Below, in pieces: positions 46,501-56,324 of a DNA stretch of 64,000 bases. This DNA is from Haberlea rhodopensis (Eukaryota > Streptophyta > Magnoliopsida > Lamiales > Gesneriaceae). The stretch covers positions 6,914,886 through 6,978,885 of the forward strand of contig CAJQUN010000015.1 in assembly GCA_907163345.1 (NCBI GenBank), read 5' to 3'. The notes below the pieces were generated by a model. It saw only the letters and a list, made by a program, of their open reading frames with translations. It made no database searches and was not told the origin of the DNA. Numbering within the stretch: position 1 is the stretch's first letter; each line of letters begins with the position of its first letter. A program made the position numbers and the translations under genes.

Positions 46501-47239
46501 AATACCGGAATCTAGCTACCGGCAACATCATCTAGCAGAAGAAAAGGAGAGGGTAAGCGATCAGACATCTTCTTATTAGATCAGGAGGGCTAGTCCCTTA
46601 CAGTGGAAGAATAACTGGCGGAAATTAGGGCAGCCTTGTCCATTAGCCATTCTGAGTGCCGATTCGGATTCTGCTTGAAACTAGTCCCGTCTTCGCTGTT
46701 CTATCGGAATTGGAAAGCGCATTTTGTGAAGTGTTCTCCTATCCCTGTCACCTGAGAGAAAGTCAACTGGCAACAGCAAAAGAGCTTCTGCCTTCAGACG
46801 GGATGCTCTAGTTGTGCCAATAGCAGCGCCGTGCAGCTAAGTTGGTATGCCCTTTCCCTCTGGATTGTGGTTCATCCTTCATGGAGATCGCTCCCTCGCT
46901 CGTGTACTTGAGCCCGCTCTATTCGATACTGCTTTCTTTACTAGACTTGTGTCCCGAGGGACAGTTGAACGAGCGACTCATGAATGCTGCCGGGTTGGAC
47001 GAGCCACTTAACAAGAACCTCTGGTTCAAGCTAGTGGCCCTACAAAAGGCTATTAGTCTGTACTTTTATCCTTCGGGAACGAAGAATTAGAGTCAACTCC
47101 TCACGAGGAATTACCAAACCATTTGACTGTAGCGGATTCAATGGCAGCAGAGTAGTTCAGTGGATAAGATGGCTGCGCTCCAGCTCACTCAAGAATGGGA
47201 CGGCTTCGTTATCTTATGCCCGAAAAGTGCTCTTCTTTA
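46501..47239. other. Probable mitochondrial DNA insertion (NUMT)
   Basis: A block near 50 percent GC with no simple-sequence runs, sharply unlike its surroundings (about 30 percent GC). It starts right after TTTCACAATGGAC and ends at AAAGTGGTTACT, both of which are adjacent in the uninterrupted copy (about 44730), so it is an insertion of about 740 bp. The texture (GTCCCGAGGGAC, CTTCGGGAACGAAG, an open frame rich in Leu and Ser at 46842-47090) is that of plant mitochondrial intergenic DNA. I name no mitochondrial gene in it; GTAGTTCAGTGGATAAGATG at 47151-47170 recalls a tRNA D-arm but does not extend to a tRNA. Confidence 0.6.
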
Positions 47240-47779
47240 CTAAAGTGGTTACTCTAAGATGATCACATATTTTTTTTTTATAACTCGGTATCCGGCTTTA
47301 AGACATATTGTTATATACAGCTTGCATCACTATTTGAATACTATAATTATTTAATCTGGCTGTTAGTTTTTAATTCATTTTTTTTTTGGAGCAAATAATT
47401 AATTTCTTATAGGGTGTGGGGTTTACACTTTTATTTTTATTTTTTCTTGACATTTAGTTTAATTTCATAAAATATTATGAAGTGGGGTTGGCCTCATAGT
47501 TCTTATTCGGCTCTAATTAACAGCTAACAACAATAACAATCATTAGAATGGTATAAATTGGGTAAGATTAAAAGCTCTCCTATTTTTTAATAAAAGAAAT
47601 ATATTTCAAGAAAGAAGACGACATACCTTTCTTGTTTCATTTCAATAACACATAAAATAATGGGTGAATTTTATATAGACTCACTCTAGTTTAAATAATT
47701 ACAAATTATCTCCTTTCAATTTAAACAATAGCATCTATATCAGTGTTATGTATTTTTATGTCAAATCATATGATGTGAC

Positions 47780-48509
47780 CAGTGTTTTCAAAACCATACC
47801 GGATATGAAATCGGTGCCTTTACTGGTTATAGGTTCGATCAGTTAGACCGATTGAACCACTGGTTCAACCGGTGATGATGTCAGCATTATATAATATCTA
47901 TTTTATTTTTTGTAAAATAGATATCTAATATATTTGCTATAGTTTTGAGTTGTTCACAATAAAAAAATATTATTACACCATTACATGTCAAACTTAAAAA
48001 ATCAGATCAAACCAAATGTCAAATATAAAATAAAATCAATAAACATCTCAAAAGCCACAAGCAATACCCAAAAAGAATAATGTTCCAAAATCATAAGAAA
48101 AAAATTATGAAATGATTCACATATTTTATAATTTACGAGAAACTAAACATATTTATACATAATATACAAGACATCTTTATGAAATTATATGGATTTTTTG
48201 ATACATAAATAAAATATTATTTCTTAATTATTTCAGTAACAATGAATTATATATAATATATTTATGTTCTAAAAATTTGATTTATAATTTTAAAAAAAAT
48301 TCAAAAATTGTAAAAAATAAAGAAAAATGAAGGAACAGCTAGTTCAACCGGTGGATCGGTTCATTGGTTGAACCGATTTTTGACTGGTTCAATCCAGTTC
48401 CAACGATTTTTTAGCATTATGGTTTTATAGGGTCAATCGGACCGGATCAAGCACTGGTTACCGGTTTAATCGGTTGAACCGACCGCTCCGGTCCGTTTTC
48501 AAAACACTG
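47780..48509. mobile_element. hAT-like MITE, complete, 730 bp
   Basis: Ends CAGTGTTTTCAAAACC...TTTTCAAAACACTG are inverted repeats, and both subterminal regions are rich in GGTTCAACCGG / CCGGTTGAACC. GATGTGAC at 47772-47779 and 48510-48517 is a perfect 8-bp target duplication, the hAT mark. No transposase. Confidence 0.9.
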
Positions 48510-48517
48510 GATGTGAC

Positions 48518-50323
48518 TAAGTTTTTTTTCATCCGTTACAAACTAGATGTGATGAATTCATAATACAGTTATTATATAGGGTTCATCTATTATTGTTCAA
48601 ACTAGAATCAAAAGTTGTATTAAAGTTATTTTGTGGGGGATTCAGATGTAAATTCTGTCAAAATAATTGAGCAAAAGTTTAGAATCTCTTGTCCCATTAA
48701 AAAAAGTCTACATGTCAATGTATTATCTAGATTATGACGAAGAATTGCCTCTGAATCAAAATATTTCAAAATTATAAGATAAACATAAAATTTAATATAA
48801 ACAAATTGATTGTCTTAAACTATATTAAATAGTGTCACCTTTCATTGAAGGAACTTTGGAATTCTCAGTAGAGAAAACATTTTAAAAAAAATTAGTTGAT
48901 TATTTGATCTAAACTATTATTATTCATACTAAAATCTTTTCACAATTTTTTTTTATATTTTTAGAATACCACATTATATTCTATTTTTGCCCAGTAGTTC
49001 AAGCACCATTGATTGTGATGAAAAGAGACTTTCATACTCTTGGTTATTGATTTGATTGAGGGTCTCCTCCCCCAATGAGATATTTGCATCTCAATGCAAA
49101 ACTTTTGGATTCTTGAAAAGCTAAAACAATGGATTCCCAAAATTGGGTACATGCACTTCGAAGTGCGAATCTAGCTTAAATATTTAAGGAAGCAAAATTG
49201 GAGGGTATTTCTTAGGGGCATAAATTGTATGTTTTTAAAATTTTGGGGTAAAAAATATAATTTATAATCTATTTTTTAAGGGACAGTTGAATCTCCTCCT
49301 TTCCATGTAGGTTCGTCCCTGTGCACTTAAATGTGAACCATAACTAAGCAAAATTTCAGCCATCCGGTATAAGGGTTTGCACTTATATGCTTATTGAGAA
49401 TAGAGGAATGAAGCTCAAGTAACTTCTTGTCCTCTGACCATTCATTTGTTCTAAAGGGAATGAGAATTTACACTTATTGAAGATGACATCTTTGGATAAT
49501 TTGGTTACCGACTCATGAGATTATACGAAAACGGGATTATCCACTCGAGGGATCCATCATGTTCAAGAGTATATATTTTCACAAAAAATCATGAAATAAT
49601 TTCCAAGTGTGATTCTTTCTAATTGCTAATATATTTCCTCAAAATATACTCATACAAACCTAGAAGTTTCAGTAGTACTCAAGGTCACCTACTCAGCTAG
49701 CCCTCCCGTGACACTTATTGGTATTTTTCATAGTTCTCTTCTACGACAATATATTGTTTTAACTATTTCCAAACCATGAAATTACAATACAAAGGAAGAA
49801 TATTAGGGAATAAAATAAATTTGTTCCTTGTGGCTAACTAGATAAGAAAGAAACTTGTTCAAGGTAGAATCATCTATTTATACCATCAATATCGCAAATT
49901 ATAGGAAGTAAAACATAAAATTTCATTATCACCAGCTCAAGTAGTTCTTTTTTTTTTATGCAGTAAACAATGATGACAACCAACACATAGCGAATTTAGG
50001 CAAGCTACAACATCTGGGAAAACTCAACTAGATGTAGAAATAAAACAAGAACAGAAGAATGACTGTCTTCTAAAATGGGTGGTGATGAGGTTATAACATA
50101 AATAAGAAAAATATATCATCTGGCAATATTAGTTTCCCAGGATACACACGACACAGCAGATTTTACGCCATCCACAAATCTGTGTTCTTAGAGTGGCTCA
50201 AAGTCATCCATAGCATATATCTGAATCCTAACATAGAGAATGAAATACTAGAGTTGCCATGGTTCAAACCATAAACAAGAAGAAGTAGCATCCAATAAAC
50301 CTAAAATATAGTCGCTTATTTTA
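48518..50323. other. Intergenic DNA and HSBP 3' side
   Basis: AT-rich sequence without a supportable gene. The part just below 50324 is the 3' UTR of the minus-strand HSBP gene; a small A/T block with GGACAGTTGAATCTCC at about 49220-49310 recalls 18219-18440. Confidence 0.45.
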
Positions 50324-51853
50324 TTAACTATCATCAGCAGACTTGGGCTCTTCTCTAGCCTTCAGTGGAGCTGAAGGAGATGGAGAACCTTCTTGACCCA
50401 TCTCAGTTCTAAGATCATTGATACTCTGCTCCAACTCATCAATTCGGCTCCCCATCTCATCAAGTAAATGGAGTTAAGGAAATGAACATTTACAGATATG
50501 TATATGTATGTATGACTATGAATTAGACATTAATGTAAAAACAGAACATTGTTGAGGATTACTATTTTGTGCGGATGAATTTGGTCAAGATTTCCTTCTT
50601 AAGGCAGTGCACATCAATTGCAAAAAACAAAAACAAAAAAGAAGTTATGAGCCATGTAAATGGCAACAAAAAAGTAACTCCATATGATGAGAAAATATAG
50701 ATATGATTTAGACACATTGTTGAAAAAAAACAATAGTTGTAACCAGTGACATGTATCCTTCTGTTTTATGGAAAAATATAGTGCATCCCTGTCCATATAT
50801 AAAAAAGAAAAGAATGCAATTAATAGATAGTATTGAAGGATATTTTTAGAAATGATGGATTCCGACATTGTCTGAAACCTAGTTTGCTGCAAGAGGGAAA
50901 AAAACATTATGTTAATAAGGACACTAACTGTAAGGTATATGAGTAATATTAGTAACTCACCATTTGCTGTAGGAGGTTTTGAACCTAAATAAAATACAGA
51001 CATGTTAGAACTACAAAGACTGGGTATTAGTCATGTCAAATAAGTAAAGATGAATGCTCGCCCACCTTCTCCAGCACAAAGAAAAGGAAGTTTTAATGAT
51101 GACAGAAAGTTGAAAATCACAGAACACAAAGGTATAATAGAGAGGATGAGTTAATAGATAGAACTTACAAATGCAGTCATGTCAGTAGTACTTTGTTTAG
51201 TATTCTCCGAATCATGTCCATCCTGCAAGCCAAAAAAAAGTGATCAACGACATAAATATTGCTCAGATACACCAAAAATATGCATGCAAAACAAACTCAT
51301 ATAAGCATCTATAACAAACGAAAAACATCGAAACAGGAATGCATCAACTAAAAAACAATAGTAGACCAATTTCAATTTTACATAGCATACACCATTGAAA
51401 ATACATTTCGACCCAACTGCACAACCGATCAGATACAAAAATGAAACAGCTATTTCTAAAAAGATCTAAAATAGTATGATAGTGAAAATTTGTTTAGATA
51501 TCTAGTCACTCATAATACTGAATAATGATTACAGTATAAATACCCCATCTAAGATAACACAACTACATTGGATTCTTTTCAATCCCATATTCCCATTATA
51601 TTTCAAGATAAAAACGAAATGTCTTAAATTGACATTCACAAATTTAAGAAAAAACTAAAATCATATACTACTTGGAACCATAATAATAAAAATCCCATGA
51701 GCTACCATCCGAAAAAATCCAAAGAAAACGAAGGTAGAACACACAATCCCTAGAAACGGAACAGGATTGCTCAGATTGGATTAAACCAGCTACAAGAAGT
51801 ACATAATTTAAAGGAAACAGTAAATAAATCAAATTTAAGAATTTATTTACCAT
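50324..51853 (-). CDS. HSBP: Heat shock factor-binding protein
   Basis: Small coiled-coil protein that binds trimeric heat shock factors and damps the heat response; works in cytosol and nucleus. Five coding exons: 51851-51853 (ATG only), 51169-51222, 50961-50984 (24 bp, VQNLLQQM), 50844-50886 and 50324-50463 (stop TAA 50324-50326). They join in frame to 264 bp, 87 residues, the normal size. Seen: acidic start DGHDSENTKQSTTDMTAF, then the heptad region VQNLLQQM, QTRFQTMSESIISK, IDEMGSRIDELEQSINDLR, and a Pro/Ser/Lys tail ending SADDS. Three introns are GT-AG; the one between 50844 and 50463 is AT-AC (U12 type). The start codon sits at the end of the first exon directly before the donor, which is fixed by homology (MDGHDS). 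Nothing suggests loss of function. Confidence 0.95.
50464..50843 (-). other. U12-type AT-AC intron of HSBP
   Basis: Reading the minus strand, the exon ends TCTAAAA and the intron opens ATATCCTTC, the U12 AT-AC donor consensus. Near its end TTCCTTAAC (50473-50481) is a perfect U12 branch site, about ten bases from the terminal AC (50464-50465). No GT-AG alternative keeps the conserved SIISK-IDEMG reading. Confidence 0.93.
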
Positions 51854-53118
51854 TTATTACGCGTACTTGTGAAAGAATTGGCTAGAGAGAAATCTGGATG
51901 AGAAATTTGTGAGAGTTCTCGTCGAGTTCAAATTATGAAATACAAAGTACAGTCAACAGTGACTGAGGGGGCTGCAGCTCTATTTGAGCCGTTTTTTACA
52001 AGATACGAACTTAAGCCCAATATCGGGTTGGGCCCCTGTCCATCTCATGAAATCAGAAATTAATACGAGGAAATTACATAAAGGTACAACTTTCTAAAAC
52101 ATCTTTCAACTAAATCTTTCAAAAAAATCTTCTTTTAACTAAATATATCTTTGAAAAAAATTATTTCAAATAAGTCCAATTTTTTATTTCTTACTTATAG
52201 GTCTTTCCTCATTCCATAATTACCCTTCTTATGTATTCTTTTCTCAAACAATTACGTTTTCCATCTTCACCGCCTAATGCCAAGCCATAATTGGATTTCA
52301 CCGATTCGAGAAGGAAATGGGCACTCTACCATTCCATAATTGAAATTTGCTTCAATTATGTTTCTCTTCTTATCCATTGAACGATTTTTGAACGTTTTTT
52401 TTTTAATGTTTTTATGGGATTTTTATACTTCAATTAACATTGAATTTTATTTCAATTATGGTACACATTATGCATTTGATAAAATGTCTTATAAAAATGA
52501 CGGATGATTTTATCATTACGAGAATGATAATGAATATGTATTGTCTGGAAAGAATCTTAAGAGGCAAAAAATAGAAGAAATAAATCACACCATTATACTA
52601 ATCCTGGAATTTGTTAAATGTTGGTGAAACAAACGAGAGGACAAGAATGTGTTATTATTTTATACATGTCAGTATACCTTTTGTTGGCTCTTGTAAGTAC
52701 ACCCCAAATTGTATATATGGCGCTTAGTTCAGCAAATCAGTTGCATAAAACCGTGTTTGATGAGATCCACTACGTCGCCTGCCTATGAACCAGACTCGTT
52801 TTGACACCAAAATTTTTTAGGTTAAAGTAGCCTAAGTCAGATTACCTGCTTTCACCTAGCTGTGCATGTAAATTACATGCAGACTAGATGCAACCAATGT
52901 ACATACAAGGCTCATTATGTGACTTCAATATGAAAGGCATAAATTTGTTATTTTAATTAAACTGATGCTAATATACGTACATAAGTTAGTAAAGTTACCA
53001 TTTATCAATTACTTTTATGCTTAGATTGTGGATAGAATGACCTCTCAATGCCTCAAATTTCTTTCTTTATCATTAAGAAATTACTTTGTTCTGTCACTAT
53101 TGATGATTGAATTTTGTA
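51854..53118. other. HSBP upstream region and intergenic DNA
   Basis: Just above 51853 lies the HSBP 5' UTR and promoter; I saw no clear heat shock element triplet. From about 52060 on the sequence is AT-rich without genes. TGTGCATGTAAATTACATGC at 52861-52880 is an isolated example of the inverted repeat that clusters at 54600-55050. Confidence 0.45.
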
Positions 53119-53300
53119 TGTTGTGTTGAGCCTTAAACGCATGGTTGCGTTTAATGCGTTAAATTATCCCCGGTCAATCTTTGAGTTTTGATGATCAACA
53201 AAACTTGTGTTTGTTATACTAATGCATCTACTTAGTGTGCAGATTAAGTGATGAAAAGTGGTTTGGAATGAAGAAAATCAAGTGTGCACAATCTGGCGTG

Positions 53301-53645
53301 GATCGCCCCAGGCGATGGTGATCATCGCCCCAGGCGATGGCAGCCAGGCAGGGCATCGCCACGGCCATCGACTGAAGCGACGCCGAGGCATGCGCGGGCA
53401 TGCGCGCAGGGGGAGATCGCCCGAGGCGATAGCTTTGAACGCCTGAGGCGATGCGTTGAACGCCTGAGGCGATCTGGACTTCGCCCGAGGCGATGCAAGG
53501 AATTGAGCTGCTGAGGCTACGGCATTGGATTAGTGCTTGGATCGCCTGAGGCGATCGGGACATCACCTGAGGCGATCCGTGATTTATGCTGACCGTTGGA
53601 GCGCGGCGATGGAGATCGCCTGAGGCAATGGCTGAGGCGATCGAG
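53301..53645. repeat. Array of ATCGCC-TGA-GGCGAT palindromes
   Basis: About nine full and two partial copies of ATCGCCTGAGGCGAT or ATCGCCCCAGGCGAT / ATCGCCCGAGGCGAT within 345 bp of the solo LTR, with unrelated spacers. Each copy could form a six-base stem. Open frames across it on both strands are by-products. Confidence 0.9.
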
Positions 53646-54010
53646 GAGTGATTTCAGCCTTTTGTGTAGCAACGGCTAGTAGGAGCCTAGGGGCCTCCTA
53701 CACTATAAATATGGATGCTTTGTAGCATTTTGAAGCTAAGGAACAAGCCTACAACTTATACAAAGTCTTGATCAATTATTATTTCAAATTGTATTGCAAT
53801 CTCCGTACATTGTTGTTGTATTGGAGTTTGTAATTCTCTTCTTTGTTAGAGTCTTGTTTTCTTCGTGTGAGTACACTGTGAAGGTGTTTTTGATTTGATC
53901 TATTGTAAAGGTCCTCCAACACCAAAGCAAGTTGGAAAATTGTAAAGTCATCAACAAGTCTAGTTGGTGCAAGTGTGTGGCTATCCTTGGAGCCCTTAAG
54001 GCCAAGAAGA

Positions 54011-54136
54011 CTCGTGAAGAGTGTTGGTAGCTCGGGAAGAGCTTTGTGTACTCGGGAAGAGTATTGTGGTCGGGAAGAGCTTGTGTACTCGGGAAGAGTA
54101 GTGTGCTCGGGAAGAGCGTTGTAAACTCGGGAAGAG
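54011..54136. repeat. CTCGGGAAGAG short repeats, seven copies
   Basis: Seven copies of CTCGGGAAGAG (one as CTCGTGAAGAG, one lacking the first C) spaced about 18-20 bp apart, separated by variants of TATTGTGT. Inside the presumed R/U5 part of the solo LTR. Confidence 0.9.
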
Positions 54137-54409
54137 TTGTTGTGTGGCTAACTTGGAGCCCTCAAGGCCAAGATCAATTATTCTAGTGGAACCTCGGTTG
54201 GAGGTTATCTAACCGGGAAGAGGAGACGTAGCCGATTCATCGCCGAACTTCTATAACAAATCTTTGTGTCTTTTATTGCTTTAATTTTCATTACGCATTT
54301 ATTTACTTATTCTTTTTATTTATCGATTGACGTAAGGCTTCCGCAAGCGCAAAACTCTTTTATTTTTCAAACTCATTTTAACGCTAAAGTAGCCAAGGAA
54401 TCTCATCCA

Positions 54410-54434
54410 CCCCCCCCCCCCCCCCCCCCCCCCC
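54410..54434. repeat. Homopolymer run of 25 C
   Basis: C-run just before the 3' end of the solo LTR. Sirevirus LTRs often carry a C-run here; the exact length is the least reliable base count in the window. Confidence 0.8.
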
Positions 54435-54454
54435 TCTTCGATTCCAACATGTTG

Positions 54455-55175
54455 TGTCATTTTAAGACCTTCTTAAGCGGAATCTTAATATTTTTATAAA
54501 ACTAACAATTATTTTTGTAAATATTTTTTTATTGAAATGTAGCATGTCATCATCTCTTTGTGGGATATAAGTGAAAATTCAAAATTTTAGATTGAATTTA
54601 TTCTATAGGTGCATGTAATTTGCATGCATCTTATGAGTCTTTACATGCACCTCTAGAGTCATACGGTGCATGTGAGTCATGCGGTGCATATAATTTACAT
54701 GTACCACATGAGACTAAACAACTCATTAGGTGCATGTAAATGTAATATACATGCACCACTAGTTGAAAATATTTATTTTTGGTGGATTGAGCCGAAACAA
54801 CTTTTTCTTATGCGATGCATGTGAATGTAATATATTTTCAATTGACAATAAAGAAACTCACTAAATTAAAAGGAAAAATACTCACTTTCCAGTACCGAAA
54901 AATAAAAGTAATATACATTTGAGCCTATAGGTGCATGTAATTTGCATTCTCCTTATGAGTATAGTTGCATTTAATGTACATGCAAATCTAGAGTCATACT
55001 TTGCATGTGAGTCATATGGTGCATGTAATTTACATGCATCACTAGTAAATTACGTAAGCAAGAAGATTCATCCAAGATACAACGACTCTTTACTTGTGAT
55101 AGTAGCACTACAAATCACAAGTATCACAACCACAAATGTTGCAAACTCTCTTCTTCAAGAACAAGATATGAATGT
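54455..55175. repeat. Cluster of TGCATGTAA inverted repeats, then an LTR fragment
   Basis: Between about 54606 and 55050 GGTGCATGTAATTTGCATGC-like inverted repeats recur about eight times (54609, 54667, 54679, 54731, 54932, 55019 among them), giving many CATGCA and ACATGCA elements. From about 55063 to 55175 AAGATACAACGACT...GTGATAG.AGCAC is a fragment of the LTR family seen at 7756 and 11766, cut by the Sirevirus insertion at 55176. Confidence 0.65.
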
Positions 55176-56276
55176 TGTTAGTTCCAGATTTTAAAGATGA
55201 CAAAACAGACCAGACCGATCGAGTCATGACAAAACAAATCAGACCGGTATAGTCTATCTCAAAACAGAATGGATCGATGCAAACCAGTCTTACCAGATCG
55301 AAGCACACAGACCAGAACAGCTCGATGAAGATCAGATCAGAGCAGTCGAAGTTAAGTAAACTTTCATTCTTCAGTCCGAATAATTAACGTCTATTTATTG
55401 AAGCATTTAATGAAGCATTTAATGCTGAAAAAGACCAAGGACTGAAGATTACCTTAAATGGTAAATAGACAAAGGAGAGTCTACCTGACAACGCCGAAAG
55501 CACAGACCAGAAGGGAAAGTGCCTAAAGAAGAAGACTGAAGCGTGTTCAGAGAATGAACAGAGTAAAGAGTTGCATAGAAAAGGAAATAGTGTCGTTGGT
55601 ATAAACGGCTATATAAGAATGCAACTAAGGTACTCGAAGGACGACTTGAACTGATCAATCAATAGACTGAACAAAACAAGCTTACAAGACAAAACATTCT
55701 TGAGCAGAACCATCGCAGAAAGATTTCTATCTTATCAGTCAGCTCAAAGTTTTCATAAGCACAACGTATTGTAATAATTGATCATCTAAAGGATCATTTG
55801 TGCGTAGATAAATTCACTCTGTCTTTTGTATTTGTGCTAAGATAGAAGAGTGAGATTCAATTGTAACTGTCAGATAGATTGTGTCTGAACAGATTAAGAG
55901 ACTAGGAGTTTCAGTCTGGTATTGGGGTAAATCCAGCTGAATCGGGGTTGTACAAATAGTTGTATTACTCAAAGCCTTCTAGTGAATCCTTCCTTGATTG
56001 GAAGAAGGGGAGACGTAGAAGGATTTGCCTTCGGACTTCCAGAAACACATCTTGTCTATTTACATTCTGTATTGCCTTACATTTTTATAACCATCAAACC
56101 GTTCTTATTAGCTAAGAATAGACCGTTTCCACACTTTCATTTCAGTGGTATGTTCTACTTGAGTATTGATTAAGAAATAGATTCCATTCACTAACCTGAG
56201 TGAAATCAATAAGGATTAATTTTTAAGAGGAGTGTTCATTCACCCACCCTCTAAACACTCACATCCGATCCTAACA
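55176..56276 (+). repeat. 5' LTR of the Sirevirus-like element
   Basis: 1101 bp from TGTTAGTTCCAGATTTTAAA to GATCCTAACA; the terminal TGTTAG/CTAACA are perfect inverted repeats and the primer site follows two bases later. AGATGACAAAACAGAC near the start is typical of the group. ACAGACCAGACCGATCGAG-like words recur through the first 150 bp. Confidence 0.88.
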
Positions 56277-56278
56277 AG

Positions 56279-56291
56279 TGGTATCAGAGCC
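56279..56291 (+). promoter_or_regulatory. Primer-binding site (initiator Met tRNA)
   Basis: TGGTATCAGAGCC two bases after the LTR end. Confidence 0.92.
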
Positions 56292-56324
56292 AGGTCATCT
56301 TAATCATCAAAGATACTTGGACTG

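Larger units (their letters stand above)
44542..48000. repeat. Tandem segmental duplication, unit about 1.7 kb
   Basis: Unit 1 (about 44542-46312) and unit 2 (about 46313-48000) share long near-identical runs: GCATATATTTTCGGAAGGA (44579 and 46351), TTTCACAATGGAC (44718 and 46488), GACATATTGTTATATACAG (44801 and 47301), AAGAAGACGACATACC (45106 and 47613), TGGGTGAATTTTATATAGAC (45968 and 47659). Unit 2 has an extra insert (46501-47239) and lacks the MITE at 45143-45943 that unit 1 carries. The junction cuts through a hAT-like MITE. Confidence 0.85.
53124..54449 (+). mobile_element. Solo LTR, Sirevirus-like Copia, 1.33 kb
   Basis: Starts TGTTGAGCC and ends CCAACA; TGTTG at 53119-53123 and 54450-54454 is a perfect target duplication. 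TTTTGATGATCAACAAAAC near the start and a C-run followed by CTCTTCGATTCCAACA at the end are typical of Sirevirus LTRs. The U5 side shares GGAGACGTAG...CGAACTTC with the LTR at 55176-56276. No internal region or second LTR flanks it, so it arose by recombination between LTRs. Confidence 0.88.

Noticed and set aside
46842..47090. 82-codon frame in the mitochondrial-like insert
   Set aside because: Resembles random open frames of plant mitochondrial spacers; no known mitochondrial gene recognised.
50464..50843. Reading HSBP with a normal GT-AG intron here
   Set aside because: No GT donor near the exon end keeps the conserved frame, whereas the AT-AC pair with branch site fits exactly.
53301..53645. 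Palindrome array considered as a CRISPR-like array
   Set aside because: Spacers vary widely in length, the repeats are only 15 bp, and the array is inside a plant LTR.
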